Shown: positions 9,632-18,381 of the stretch, piece by piece | How positions within the stretch are numbered: the first letter of the stretch is position 1 | Layout: each line of letters opens with the position of its first letter | NCBI RefSeq assembly: GCF_009184865.1 | Contig: NZ_CP045096.1 | Coordinates: forward strand, 124,001-188,000 | Reading direction: 5' to 3' | Length of the DNA: 64,000 nt | DNA from: Streptomyces phaeolivaceus | GTDB lineage: Bacteria; Actinomycetota; Actinomycetes; Streptomycetales; Streptomycetaceae | The notes under the pieces: generated by a model | Seen by the model: only the letters and a program-made list of their open reading frames with translations | Told to the model about the DNA's origin: nothing | The model's database searches: none | Position numbers and translations under genes: made by a program

Positions 9632-12600
9632 TCATACGGCGAGCCAGCGCCGGACGCGCCCGATCAGGTCGTTCGTGTCGACCGGCTTGGTGACGTAGTC
9701 GTTCGCGCCGGACGCGAGGCTCTTCTCCTGGTCGCCGGGCATGGCCTTGGCGGTGACGGCGATGATGGGCAGTTCGGCGTACTGGGGCATCGCGCGGATC
9801 TCGGCGGTGGCGGTGTAGCCGTCCATCTCCGGCATCATCACGTCCATCAGGACGACGGAGACGTCCGGGTGGGCGAGGAGCATCTCGATGCCCTTGCGGC
9901 CGTTCTCGGCGTGCAGGACGTGGAAGCCGTGGAGTTCCAGCATGCCGCTCAGGGCGAAGAGGTTGCGGGCGTCGTCGTCGACCACGAGCACCTTGCGGCC
10001 GGCGAAGGTGCCGTCGACGACCTGTGCGGCGGGGCGCTGGGACTCCTCGGCGCGGACCAGGGACAGCACGTCGCCGGGTTCCTCGGCGGACAGGTGCAGG
10101 GTGATCCGTTCGCGCAGTTCGTCGAGGCTGGACAGGAAGTCCAGGGGGCGGCCGTCCGCCCGGGAGCGCAGTGTCCGCTCGTGCGCCAGGTCCACGCGAG
10201 GGCCGGTGTGCACCAGCACGGGCACGCTGACCAGCGCGGAGTCGCCCTCCATGGCCTCCAGCAGACGGGCGCCCTCGTCGTCGGGCATGCCGAGTTCGAG
10301 GACGACGCAGTGGCAGGGTTCGGCGGCCAGGGTGCTCGCCGCCTCCTGTGCTCCGATCGCCGTGATGATGTCGATGGCCCCGAGCGGGTCGCCGTCGGAC
10401 GCGAGGTCGGCGACCGCGCGTTCGGCGACGAGGGTCAGCAGTCCCCGGGGGCGGTCCTCGACGACGAGCAGCCGGCGGCGGCGCTGCTCGGGCACCGAGG
10501 CGGAGGCGGTGTCGGGCCGGGAGGCCGAGGGGAGTTCCCGGCCGTCGGCATGGGGGTGCTCGGACGACGGGCCGCCGCCGTCGAGGAGTTCCTCGAAGTC
10601 GGCGCGTGCCACGGGGAGGTAGAGGGTGAAGGTGCTGCCCTGGCCGGGTGTGCTGTCGACGGTGACGGCGCCGCCGAGGAGATGGGCGATCTCCCGGGTG
10701 ATGGAGAGGCCGAGGCCGGTGCCGCCGTACTTGCGGCTGGTGGTGCCGTCGGCCTGCTGGAACGCCCCGAAGATCGTCTCCAGCTGCTGCCGGGGAATGC
10801 CGATGCCGGTGTCCTTGACCCGGAAGGCCACGACGGGTCCGCCGCGCAGGACGCCGGTGGGGACCTCCCGGTCGGCGGCGGGTTCGATGCGCAGGGCGAC
10901 GCCGCCCTGTTCGGTGAACTTCACCGCGTTCGACAGCAGGTTGCGCAGGATCTGCCGCAGCCGGGAGTCGTCGGTGAGCAGGTCGGCGGGGGTGCCCGGC
11001 GCGGTGGCCACCGTGAAGTCCAAGGACTTCTGTGTCGTCATGGGCCGGAAGGTCGCCTCGACGTATTCGAGGAGTTTGCGCAGCGGGACCCGTTCGGGGG
11101 CGACATCCATCTTGCCCGCCTCGACCTTCGACAGGTCGAGGATGTCGTTGATCAGCTGCAGCAGGTCCGAGCCCGCCGAGTGGATGATGCCCGCGTACTC
11201 GACCTGCTTGGGGGTGAGGTTGCGGGAGGGGTTCTGCGCGAGCAACTGGGCGAGGATCAGCAGGCTGTTGAGCGGGGTGCGCAGTTCGTGGCTCATGTTG
11301 GCCAGGAACTCCGACTTGTACTTGGAGGCCAGCGCGAGCTGCTGCGCGCGGGTCTCCAGCTCCTGCCGGGCCTGTTCGATCTCCAGGTTCTTGGCCTCGA
11401 TGTCGCTGTTCTGCGAGGCCAGCAGGGAGGCCTTCTCCTCCAGTTCGGCGTTGGAACGCTGGAGTTCGTCCTGCTGGACCTGCAACTCCTCGGAGCGGGC
11501 CTGGAGTTCGGCGGTCAGCCGCTGGGACTCGCCGAGCAGTTCGTCGGTGCGGGCGTTGGCGACGATGGTGTTGAGGTTGACGCCGATGGACGGCATCAGC
11601 TGGGAGAGGAAGTCCTGGTGGATCTGGGTGAAGGGGGTGACGGAGCCCAGCTCGATGACGCCGAGGACCTGGTCCTCGACCACGATGGGCAGTACCACCA
11701 GGGCGCTGGGCACGGCCTGTCCGAGACCGGAGGAGATGGTCACATAGCCCGGCGGCAGCTCCTCGACGCTGATGGGGCGGCGGTTGCGCGCGGCCTGCCC
11801 GACCAGGGAGCGGCCGACGGGGATGCGATGGGGCCGGTCGGTGTCGTTGGGATAGCCGTACGAGCCCACGAGCCGCAGTTCGGGGCCGCGCGCGGTGTCC
11901 TCGGCGAGGTAGAAGGCGCCGTACTGCGCGGAGGCCAGCGGGGCGAGTTCGTCCATGATGAGTTCGGCGACGACGGGCAGTTCGCGGTGGCCCTGCATCA
12001 GGCCGGAGATCCGGGCGAGGTTGGTCTTCAACCAGTCCTGTTCCTGGTTGGCCCGGGTGGTCTCCCGCAGGGACTCCACCATGGAGTTGATGTTGTCCTT
12101 CAGTTCGGCGACCTCGCCGGAGGCGACCACGGTGATGGAGCGGGTCAGATCGCCCTCGGCGACGGCGCTCGTCACCTCGGCGATCGCGCGGACCTGGCGG
12201 GTGAGGTTCCCGGCGAGTTCGTTGACGTTCTCCGTGAGCCGCTTCCAGGTGCCCTCGACGCCCTCGACCTCGGCCTGTCCGCCGAGCCGTCCCTCGCTGC
12301 CGACCTCCCGGGCGACCCGGGTGACCTCGGCGGCGAAGGAGGACAGCTGGTCGACCATCGTGTTGATGGTGGTCTTCAGCTCCAGGATCTCGCCGCGCGC
12401 GTCGACGTCGATCTTCTTCGACAGATCACCGCCCGCCACGGCCGTCGTCACCAGGGCGATGTTGCGGACCTGCCCGGTGAGGTTGTTGGCCATCGAGTTG
12501 ACGTTGTCGGTGAGGTCCTTCCAGGTGCCGGCGACGTTGGGCACATGGGCCTGGCCCCCGAGGCGTCCCTCGGTGCCGACCTCGCGAGCGACGCGGGTGA

Positions 12601-13900
12601 CCTCGTCGGCGAACGCGGAGAGCGTGTCGACCATGGTGTTGATGACGTCCGCGAGGGCCGCGACCTCGCCCTTGGCCTCGACGGTGATCTTCTGGGACAG
12701 GTCGCCGCGGGCGACGGCGGTGGCGACCTGGGCGATCGAGCGGACCTGGCCGGTCAGGTTGGACGCCATCACGTTGACGTTGTCCGTCAGGTCCTTCCAG
12801 GTCCCCGACGCGCCCCGGACGATCGCCTGTCCGCCGAGATTGCCCTCGGTGCCGACCTCGCGGGCGACGCGGGTGACCTCGTCGGCGAACCCGGACAGCT
12901 GATCCACCATCGTGTTGATGGTGTTCTTCAACTCCAGAATCTCACCCCGCGCATCCACGGTGATCTTCTGCGACAGATCGCCCTGCGCCACCGCCGTGGC
13001 CACCTGCGCGACATTGCGGACCTGCGCGGTGAGGTTGCCCGCCATGAAGTTCACGGAGTCGGTGAGATCGCGCCAGGTGCCCTTGACGCCCTGGACGTCC
13101 GCCTGACCGCCGAGCCGCCCCTCGGTGCCGACCTCGCGGGCGACCCGGGTCACCTCGTCGGCGAACCCGGACAGCTGATCCACCATCGTGTTGATGGTGT
13201 TCTTCAACTCCAGAATCTCACCCCGCGCATCCACGGTGATCTTCTGCGAGAGGTCCCCCTGCGCCACCGCCGTGGTCACCTGGGCGACATTGCGGACCTG
13301 GGAAGTGAGGTTGCCCGCCATGAAGTTGACCGAATCGGTGAGGTCCCGCCAGACCCCGCCGACGCCGGGCACCTGGGCCTGTCCACCGAGCCGGCCCTCG
13401 CTGCCGACCTCCCGGGCGACCCGGGTCACCTCGTCGGCGAACGCGGAGAGCTGGTCGACCATCGTGTTGACGGTCTCCTTCAGCTGAAGGATCTCGCCCC
13501 GCGCGGGCACGTCGATCTTCTGCGACAGATCGCCCCTGGCGACCGCGGTGGCCACCTGCGCGATGTCACGGACCTGGGTGGTCAGATTGCCCGCCATGGC
13601 GTTGACCGAGTCGGTCAGATCGGCCCAGGTGCCCGAGACCCCCGGCACCTCCGCCTGACCGCCGAGCGTGCCCTCGGTGCCCACCTCGCGCGCCACCCGG
13701 GTCACTTCCGAGGTGAACACGGAGAGTTGGTCCACCATGCCGTTGAAGACGGTGGCGATGTCGCCGAGCAGGCCGTCGCCGTCGGAGGGCAGCCGGGTGC
13801 CGAAGTCACCGTCCCGTACGGCGGTCAGTCCGGCCAGCAGCTGCCGCAGCTCCTGCTCGCCCGGCGCCCGGTCGGCGGCGTCGATCGTCCTGCTGCTCAT
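9632..13900 (-). CDS. multi-HAMP hybrid histidine kinase with two receiver domains
   Basis: A 1422-aa soluble hybrid kinase without signal peptide or membrane helices. After an N-terminal HAMP come six near-identical units of about 92 residues ([40 protein letters not shown]), the poly-HAMP arrangement of fungal osmosensing kinases and their actinomycete relatives. Then follow a GAF domain (about 690-830), a coiled coil (about 840-865), HisKA with [10 protein letters not shown] (His near residue 870), an ATPase with [19 protein letters not shown], and two receivers. The second receiver has the acceptor in [13 protein letters not shown]. The first reads [12 protein letters not shown], with Glu in place of the acceptor Asp. 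ATG 13900 is preferred because of its GAGGG site. Confidence 0.92.
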   Translation of the reverse strand: MSSRTIDAADRAPGEQELRQLLAGLTAVRDGDFGTRLPSDGDGLLGDIATVFNGMVDQLSVFTSEVTRVAREVGTEGTLGGQAEVPGVSGTWADLTDSVNAMAGNLTTQVRDIAQVATAVARGDLSQKIDVPARGEILQLKETVNTMVDQLSAFADEVTRVAREVGSEGRLGGQAQVPGVGGVWRDLTDSVNFMAGNLTSQVRNVAQVTTAVAQGDLSQKITVDARGEILELKNTINTMVDQLSGFADEVTRVAREVGTEGRLGGQADVQGVKGTWRDLTDSVNFMAGNLTAQVRNVAQVATAVAQGDLSQKITVDARGEILELKNTINTMVDQLSGFADEVTRVAREVGTEGNLGGQAIVRGASGTWKDLTDNVNVMASNLTGQVRSIAQVATAVARGDLSQKITVEAKGEVAALADVINTMVDTLSAFADEVTRVAREVGTEGRLGGQAHVPNVAGTWKDLTDNVNSMANNLTGQVRNIALVTTAVAGGDLSKKIDVDARGEILELKTTINTMVDQLSSFAAEVTRVAREVGSEGRLGGQAEVEGVEGTWKRLTENVNELAGNLTRQVRAIAEVTSAVAEGDLTRSITVVASGEVAELKDNINSMVESLRETTRANQEQDWLKTNLARISGLMQGHRELPVVAELIMDELAPLASAQYGAFYLAEDTARGPELRLVGSYGYPNDTDRPHRIPVGRSLVGQAARNRRPISVEELPPGYVTISSGLGQAVPSALVVLPIVVEDQVLGVIELGSVTPFTQIHQDFLSQLMPSIGVNLNTIVANARTDELLGESQRLTAELQARSEELQVQQDELQRSNAELEEKASLLASQNSDIEAKNLEIEQARQELETRAQQLALASKYKSEFLANMSHELRTPLNSLLILAQLLAQNPSRNLTPKQVEYAGIIHSAGSDLLQLINDILDLSKVEAGKMDVAPERVPLRKLLEYVEATFRPMTTQKSLDFTVATAPGTPADLLTDDSRLRQILRNLLSNAVKFTEQGGVALRIEPAADREVPTGVLRGGPVVAFRVKDTGIGIPRQQLETIFGAFQQADGTTSRKYGGTGLGLSITREIAHLLGGAVTVDSTPGQGSTFTLYLPVARADFEELLDGGGPSSEHPHADGRELPSASRPDTASASVPEQRRRRLLVVEDRPRGLLTLVAERAVADLASDGDPLGAIDIITAIGAQEAASTLAAEPCHCVVLELGMPDDEGARLLEAMEGDSALVSVPVLVHTGPRVDLAHERTLRSRADGRPLDFLSSLDELRERITLHLSAEEPGDVLSLVRAEESQRPAAQVVDGTFAGRKVLVVDDDARNLFALSGMLELHGFHVLHAENGRKGIEMLLAHPDVSVVLMDVMMPEMDGYTATAEIRAMPQYAELPIIAVTAKAMPGDQEKSLASGANDYVTKPVDTNDLIGRVRRWLAV
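12050..13720 (-). repeat. tandem 276-bp HAMP-encoding repeats
   Basis: Six DNA units with an exact 276-bp period encode the HAMP array of the kinase above; for example CCTCGTCGGCGAA recurs at 12601, 12877, 13153 and 13429. Most units differ at synonymous sites. The segments at about 12888-12977 and 13164-13253 are essentially identical for about 90 bp and share unusual codon choices (AACTCCAGAATCTCACC), a sign of recent gene conversion or unequal crossing over between neighbouring units. Confidence 0.85.
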
Positions 13901-14244
13901 GCGCACCCTCGTTCCGCTCCCCAAGAGCCCCCGCACCGAGGACTCGGAACCCGCGCCGGGCCGCGAACGACCCGCTCACCTACCGCGTCTTCCGCAGCTC
14001 ACGGATCGGCCGGATGAGAGAAATCCGGTGAAGGTTAACGCAGTTGTCGTCCGACAACCAAAGCCTGCGGCGGAGATCGCGGTCGCCCCGAAAAGATACC
14101 GGCCGACCCCGGCTTCCGGCGGTCCCGGACTCCGGAAAGAAATCCAGGAAATCCTGCCCCGCCGATGTCGAGAACCCGTGCCGTGCCCCGTCCCCGGGGT
14201 GAACGCGGCCAGAATGGGCCGCACCAGTACCGAGGAGAACCGTC
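13901..14244. other. divergent intergenic region, 344 bp
   Basis: This is non-coding DNA between the hybrid kinase (leftward) and the DGPF-ECF42 pair (rightward) and must hold both promoters. It is less GC-rich around 14020-14110. A small inverted repeat CCGGAT-7 nt-ATCCGG lies at about 14010-14028 and GGTTAACG follows. The DGPF gene is preceded by GAGGAGAACC at 14231. No convincing -35/-10 pair was identified. Confidence 0.5.
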
Positions 14245-14664
14245 ATGGCCAAGTACCTGCTCCTGAAGCACTACCGGGGCGCCCCGGCCGCCGTCAACGA
14301 CGTGCCCATGGACCAGTGGACGCCGGAGGAGATCTCGGCCCACATCCAGTACATGCGGGACTTCGCGGAGCGGCTGGAGAAGACCGGCGAGTACGTCGAC
14401 GGTCAGGCGCTCGCCCCCGAGGGGTCCTGGGTCCGCTACGACGGTGAGGGGCGCCCGCCGGTGACCGACGGACCGTTCGCCGAGACCAAGGACCTCATCG
14501 CGGGCTGGATGGTGATCGACGTCGACAGTCACGAGCGGGCAGTCGAACTGGCCGGAGAGCTGTCGGCCGCCCCCGGGGCGGGCGGAGAGCCGATCCACGA
14601 GTGGCTGGAGGTGCGCCCGTTCCTGACCGCGGCGCCCAGCACCACGGACGAGTGCCACCCTTGA
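14245..14664 (+). CDS. DGPF (YCII-related) family protein
   Basis: A 139-aa YCII/DGPF-domain protein. MAKYLLLKHYRG starts the ferredoxin-like fold and VTDGPFAETKDLIAGWMVID contains the family signature DGPF (residues about 73-76). Ribosome site GAGGAGAACC precedes the ATG. The stop overlaps the sigma factor ATG (TGATG). ECF42-group sigma factors are known to be encoded with DGPF proteins, and this pair follows that rule. The DGPF partner's biochemical role is not settled. Confidence 0.9.
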   Translation: MAKYLLLKHYRGAPAAVNDVPMDQWTPEEISAHIQYMRDFAERLEKTGEYVDGQALAPEGSWVRYDGEGRPPVTDGPFAETKDLIAGWMVIDVDSHERAVELAGELSAAPGAGGEPIHEWLEVRPFLTAAPSTTDECHP

Positions 14665-15818
14665 TGGACGAGGCCCTGCTCAGAAGCCTCACGCCGAGTG
14701 TGATCGGTGTCCTCGTCCGCCGCGGAGCAGACTTCGCGGCGGCCGAGGACGCCGTGCAGGACGCGCTGGTCGAGGCGGTCCGCGTCTGGCCCGCCGACCC
14801 GCCGCGCGACGCGAAGGGCTGGCTGGTCACCGCGGCCTGGCGCAAGTTCCTCGACGCGACCCGCTCAGACACCGCACGGCGTCGGCGCGAGGACCTCGTG
14901 GACGAGGAGCCGGCGCCGGGCCCCGCGCCCGGGGTGGACGACACGCTCCAGCTGTACTTCCTGTGCTCCCACCCGTCCCTGACCGCCTCGTCCGCGGTCG
15001 CCCTCACCCTGCGTGCCGTCGGCGGCCTCACCACCCGGCAGATCGCCCGCGCCTACCTGGTGCCCGAGGCGACCATGGCGCAACGCATCAGCCGGGCCAA
15101 GCGCACCGTCTCCGGTGTGCGATTCGACCGGCCCGGCGATGTCGCCACCGTGCTGCGCGTCCTCTACCTCGTCTTCAACGAGGGCTACTCCGGTGACATC
15201 GACCTGGCCGCCGAGGCCATCCGGCTCACCCGGCGGCTCAGCGCCTCGATCGACCATCCCGAGGTGGCGGGGCTGCTCGCCCTGATGCTGCTCCACCACG
15301 CCCGGCGGTCCGCCCGGACCACCCCCGACGGCAGCCTCGTGCCGCTGGCCGAGCAGGACCGGGGCCGGTGGGACACGACGATGATCGCCGAGGGGGTCGT
15401 GATCCTGCAGACGGCTCTCTCCCGGGACCGCCTCGGCGAGTTCCAGGCGCAGGCCGCCATCGCCGCCCTGCACGCCGACGCGCCCACCGCCGAGGAGACG
15501 GACTGGGTGCAGATCGTCGAGTGGTACGACGAGCTGGCACTCCTGACCGACAGCCCGGTGGTCCGGCTCAACCGGGCGGTGGCCGTGGGCCAGGCCGACG
15601 GGCCGCGCGCCGGTCTGGCGGCGCTCGCCGCGCTGGACGACTCGCTGCCCCGGCACACCGCGGTGGCGGCCTATCTCCATGAGCGCGACGGCGATCTGCC
15701 GACGGCGGCACGCCTCTACGCCGAGGCGGCCCGCAAGGCCCCCAACCTGGCCGAGCGCGACCATCTGACCCGCCAGGCCGCCCGGCTCAACGCCGACCGG
15801 CGCGGACCCGCCCGGTAG
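14664..15818 (+). CDS. ECF42-type RNA polymerase sigma factor
   Basis: A 384-aa extracytoplasmic-function sigma factor with the long C-terminal extension of group ECF42 (formerly ECF41-like, TPR-bearing). Region 2 is FAAAEDAVQDALVEAVRVWP, and region 4 is TLRAVGGLTTRQIARAYLVP followed by QRISRAKRTV. Residues about 190-384 form the helical repeat extension (YLVFNEGYSG, VRLNRAVAVG, AARLYAEAARKAPNLAERD). No anti-sigma gene is adjacent; in this group the C-terminal extension itself is thought to control activity. The ATG overlaps the DGPF stop. Confidence 0.92.
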   Translation: MDEALLRSLTPSVIGVLVRRGADFAAAEDAVQDALVEAVRVWPADPPRDAKGWLVTAAWRKFLDATRSDTARRRREDLVDEEPAPGPAPGVDDTLQLYFLCSHPSLTASSAVALTLRAVGGLTTRQIARAYLVPEATMAQRISRAKRTVSGVRFDRPGDVATVLRVLYLVFNEGYSGDIDLAAEAIRLTRRLSASIDHPEVAGLLALMLLHHARRSARTTPDGSLVPLAEQDRGRWDTTMIAEGVVILQTALSRDRLGEFQAQAAIAALHADAPTAEETDWVQIVEWYDELALLTDSPVVRLNRAVAVGQADGPRAGLAALAALDDSLPRHTAVAAYLHERDGDLPTAARLYAEAARKAPNLAERDHLTRQAARLNADRRGPAR

Positions 15819-15843
15819 GCGTGGCGGCCCACCGGGCGGGTCC
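15804..15843. terminator. bidirectional hairpin terminator
   Basis: A perfect 13-bp inverted repeat (GGACCCGCCCGGT and ACCGGGCGGGTCC with a 14-nt loop) spans the end of the sigma gene and the gap before the convergent hypE. It is well placed to end transcription from both sides. Confidence 0.8.
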
Positions 15844-15851
15844 GGCCCCGG

Positions 15852-16925
15852 TCAGCAGATCCGCGGCAACTGCTCCCCGATCGGCAGGTCGACCACCCGG
15901 GTGCCGCCGAGCCCGGTCCGGGCCACGACCATGCCGGGATGCTCCTCGACGGCCTCGCCGATGATCACGGAGTCCGCGCCGAGCGGGTGGGCGCGCATCG
16001 CCTCCAGCACCGCGTCGGCGTGCGCGCGCGGGACGAAGGCGACGAGCTTGCCCTCGTTGGCGATGTACATCGGGTCCAGTCCGAGGATGGCGCAGGCGTT
16101 GGCCACAGCCGGGGGGACGGGGATGTCGCGTTCCCGGACGACGACGCCGGTGCCGGAGGCCGCCGCGATCTCGTTGAGCGAGGCGGCCAGGCCTCCTCGG
16201 GTGGGATCGCGCAGTACATGGAGATCCGGGGTGACGGCGAGCATGGTGTCGACGAGGCCGCCGAGCGCCGCGCAGTCGCTCTTGATCTCCACCCCGAACT
16301 CCAGCCCCTCGCGCACGCTCATGATCGCCACGCCGTGGACGCCGATGGCGCCGCTGACGATCACGACATCTCCGGGGACGACCCGCTGGGGCCGCAGATC
16401 GACCCCCGCCGGGACGATGCCGATGCCCGCCGTGTTGATGAAGATCCCGTCGCCGTGCCCGGCCTCCACCACCTTGGTGTCACCGGTGGCGACCTCCACC
16501 CCGGCGGTGCGCGCCGCCGCGCCGAGCGCCTTGGACACCCGGGTGACCACGTCCAGCTCGACGCCCTCCTCCAGGATGAACCCGCAGGAGAGGTAGGCGG
16601 CACGGGCCCCGCTCATGGCGAGGTCGTTGACGGTTCCGTTGACCGCCAGGTCACCGATGCTGCCGCCGGGGAAGAACAGCGGCCGTACGACGTAGGAGTC
16701 GGTGGAGAACGCGAGCCTTGCGCCGCCCAGGGAGAGGACCGCGGCGTCGCCCATCTGCGCCAGCACCTCACCGCCGAACGCGGGCGCGAAGATCTGCTGG
16801 ACCAGTTCGGCGGAGAGGACCCCGCCGCCGCCGTGGCCCATGACGACCCGGGGCCGGTCCCGCACGGGCAGCGGGCAGGTCCACGCCTCGACGTCGAGGA
16901 CGGGCAGTTCGGTGGTGTCAGACAA
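15852..16925 (-). CDS. hypE: hydrogenase maturation protein HypE
   Basis: A 357-aa ATP-dependent dehydratase that converts the carbamoyl group on its C-terminal cysteine to a thiocyanate, the source of CN ligands for the NiFe site. [20 protein letters not shown] (about 29-48) is the ATP-binding start, [20 protein letters not shown] (about 76-95) is conserved, and the protein ends PRIC with the essential terminal Cys. It is last of the hyp genes and overlaps hypD by 8 bp. It acts with HypF, HypC and HypD. Confidence 0.97.
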   Translation of the reverse strand: MSDTTELPVLDVEAWTCPLPVRDRPRVVMGHGGGGVLSAELVQQIFAPAFGGEVLAQMGDAAVLSLGGARLAFSTDSYVVRPLFFPGGSIGDLAVNGTVNDLAMSGARAAYLSCGFILEEGVELDVVTRVSKALGAAARTAGVEVATGDTKVVEAGHGDGIFINTAGIGIVPAGVDLRPQRVVPGDVVIVSGAIGVHGVAIMSVREGLEFGVEIKSDCAALGGLVDTMLAVTPDLHVLRDPTRGGLAASLNEIAAASGTGVVVRERDIPVPPAVANACAILGLDPMYIANEGKLVAFVPRAHADAVLEAMRAHPLGADSVIIGEAVEEHPGMVVARTGLGGTRVVDLPIGEQLPRIC

Positions 16926-18048
16926 CGGGGCTCGCCTCCCGAACCGTCGTGGTGGCGGGCAGGTCGAGCCGCCGGTAGAGGTAGTAGGCCGCGCAGGCCC
17001 CCTCGCTGGACACCATCGTGGCTCCCAGCGGCGTACGAGGCGTGCACAGGGTGCCGAAGGCCTCGCACTCGTGCGGCTTGAGCAGCCCTTGCAGGACCTC
17101 CCCGCTGCGGCACTCGGCGGGTTCGGCGGTGCGGATGCCGTCGACCGCGAACCGGTGCTCGGCGTCGTGGTCGCGGTACTTCGGCGACAGCCGCCAGCCG
17201 CTGTCGGGGATCACCCCGATACCGCGCCAGGCCCGGTCGGTGACCTCGAAGACGTCCTCCAGCATGGCCCGTGCGGCCGGATTGCCCTCCGGCCGCACGG
17301 CGCGGGCGTAGGCGTTGTCGACGGTGTGCTCCCCGCGTTCCAGCTGACGGACGGCCCGGCGTACGCCTTCGAGGATGTCCAGCGGCTCGAAGCCCGTCAC
17401 GACGATCGGCACCCGGAAGCGCTCCGCCAGCTCCGGGTACTCCTCGACGCCCATCACGCTGCACACGTGTCCGGCCGCGAGGAAGCCCTGCACCCGGCAG
17501 CTGGGCGAGGACATGATCGCCTCGATGGCGGGGGGTACGCGGACGTGGGACACCAGCATGCTGAAGTTCCCGATGCCCAGCCTGCGGGCCTGGTGGACCG
17601 TCATCGCGTTGGGGGGTGCCGTCGTCTCGAAGCCGATGCCGAAGAACACCACTTCGCGGTCGGGGTTCCGCTGGGCGATCAGCAGCGCGTCGAGCGGCGA
17701 GTAGACGACCCGTACGTCACCGCCCTCGCCGCGGACCTGGAACAGGTCCCGGCCGGTGCCCGGCACCCGGAGCATGTCCCCGAAGGAGCAGAAGATCACG
17801 CCCGGCCGGGAGGCGATCTCCAGCGCCTTGTCGATGACCTCCAGCGGGGTCACGCACACCGGGCAGCCGGGGCCGTGGATCAACTCGACCTGTTCCGGGA
17901 GGAGTTGGTCGAGGCCGTGCCGGATGATGCTGTGCGTCTGCCCGCCGCACACCTCCATGAGGGCCCATGGCCGGGTCACCGTGGCGTGGATGTCGTCGAG
18001 GAGCCGACGCGCCAACTCCGGGTCCTGGAACTCGTCGATGTACTTCAC
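16918..18048 (-). CDS. hypD: hydrogenase maturation protein HypD
   Basis: A 376-aa [4Fe-4S] scaffold on which the Fe(CN)2CO unit is built with HypC. Diagnostic motifs are [11 protein letters not shown] (about residue 31), [12 protein letters not shown] (about 61-72), [20 protein letters not shown] and [13 protein letters not shown]; the C-terminal cysteines at [10 protein letters not shown] and [20 protein letters not shown] bind the cluster. The start is GTG, overlapping the hypC stop (GTGA). Confidence 0.97.
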   Translation of the reverse strand: MKYIDEFQDPELARRLLDDIHATVTRPWALMEVCGGQTHSIIRHGLDQLLPEQVELIHGPGCPVCVTPLEVIDKALEIASRPGVIFCSFGDMLRVPGTGRDLFQVRGEGGDVRVVYSPLDALLIAQRNPDREVVFFGIGFETTAPPNAMTVHQARRLGIGNFSMLVSHVRVPPAIEAIMSSPSCRVQGFLAAGHVCSVMGVEEYPELAERFRVPIVVTGFEPLDILEGVRRAVRQLERGEHTVDNAYARAVRPEGNPAARAMLEDVFEVTDRAWRGIGVIPDSGWRLSPKYRDHDAEHRFAVDGIRTAEPAECRSGEVLQGLLKPHECEAFGTLCTPRTPLGATMVSSEGACAAYYLYRRLDLPATTTVREASPVV

Positions 18049-18350
18049 GGGTTGCGCACCTCTTCCAGCGGGTCGGTGCCCGCCTCCTTCGCCGCCATCT
18101 CCCAGGGGTCGCCGAACTCCTCCTGCAGCATGCCGAGTTCGGCGAAGAGTTCGAGGGTCTGCCGGGCCGACTCCTCGTCCAGCCGTTGCAGGGCGAACCC
18201 GACGTGGACGATGGCGTACTCGCCGACCTGGAGGTCGGGCAGATACTCCAGGCACACCTCCTTGACCACGCCGCCGAAGTCGACGGTGGCCATCCGGGTG
18301 CCGTCCCGTTCCTCGATGTCCAGCACTCTGCCGGGTACCGCCAGGCACAT
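18045..18350 (-). CDS. hypC: hydrogenase maturation chaperone HypC
   Basis: A 101-aa chaperone that carries the Fe(CN)2CO group between HypD and the large subunit. It begins [12 protein letters not shown] with the essential Cys2. [20 protein letters not shown] and [13 protein letters not shown] complete the beta-barrel, and [15 protein letters not shown] is the family C-terminal helix. It overlaps hypD by 4 bp and follows hypF after 31 bp. Confidence 0.97.
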   Translation of the reverse strand: MCLAVPGRVLDIEERDGTRMATVDFGGVVKEVCLEYLPDLQVGEYAIVHVGFALQRLDEESARQTLELFAELGMLQEEFGDPWEMAAKEAGTDPLEEVRNP

Positions 18351-18381
18351 GAGCCTCTCCTCGCTGTGGGTCGCGCTTCGC

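Noticed and set aside
9869..14017. 1382-codon plus-strand frame opposite the hybrid kinase
   Set aside because: Repetitive only because the kinase is repetitive; composition (Gly/Val/Asp/His-rich) is typical of antisense frames in high-GC DNA.
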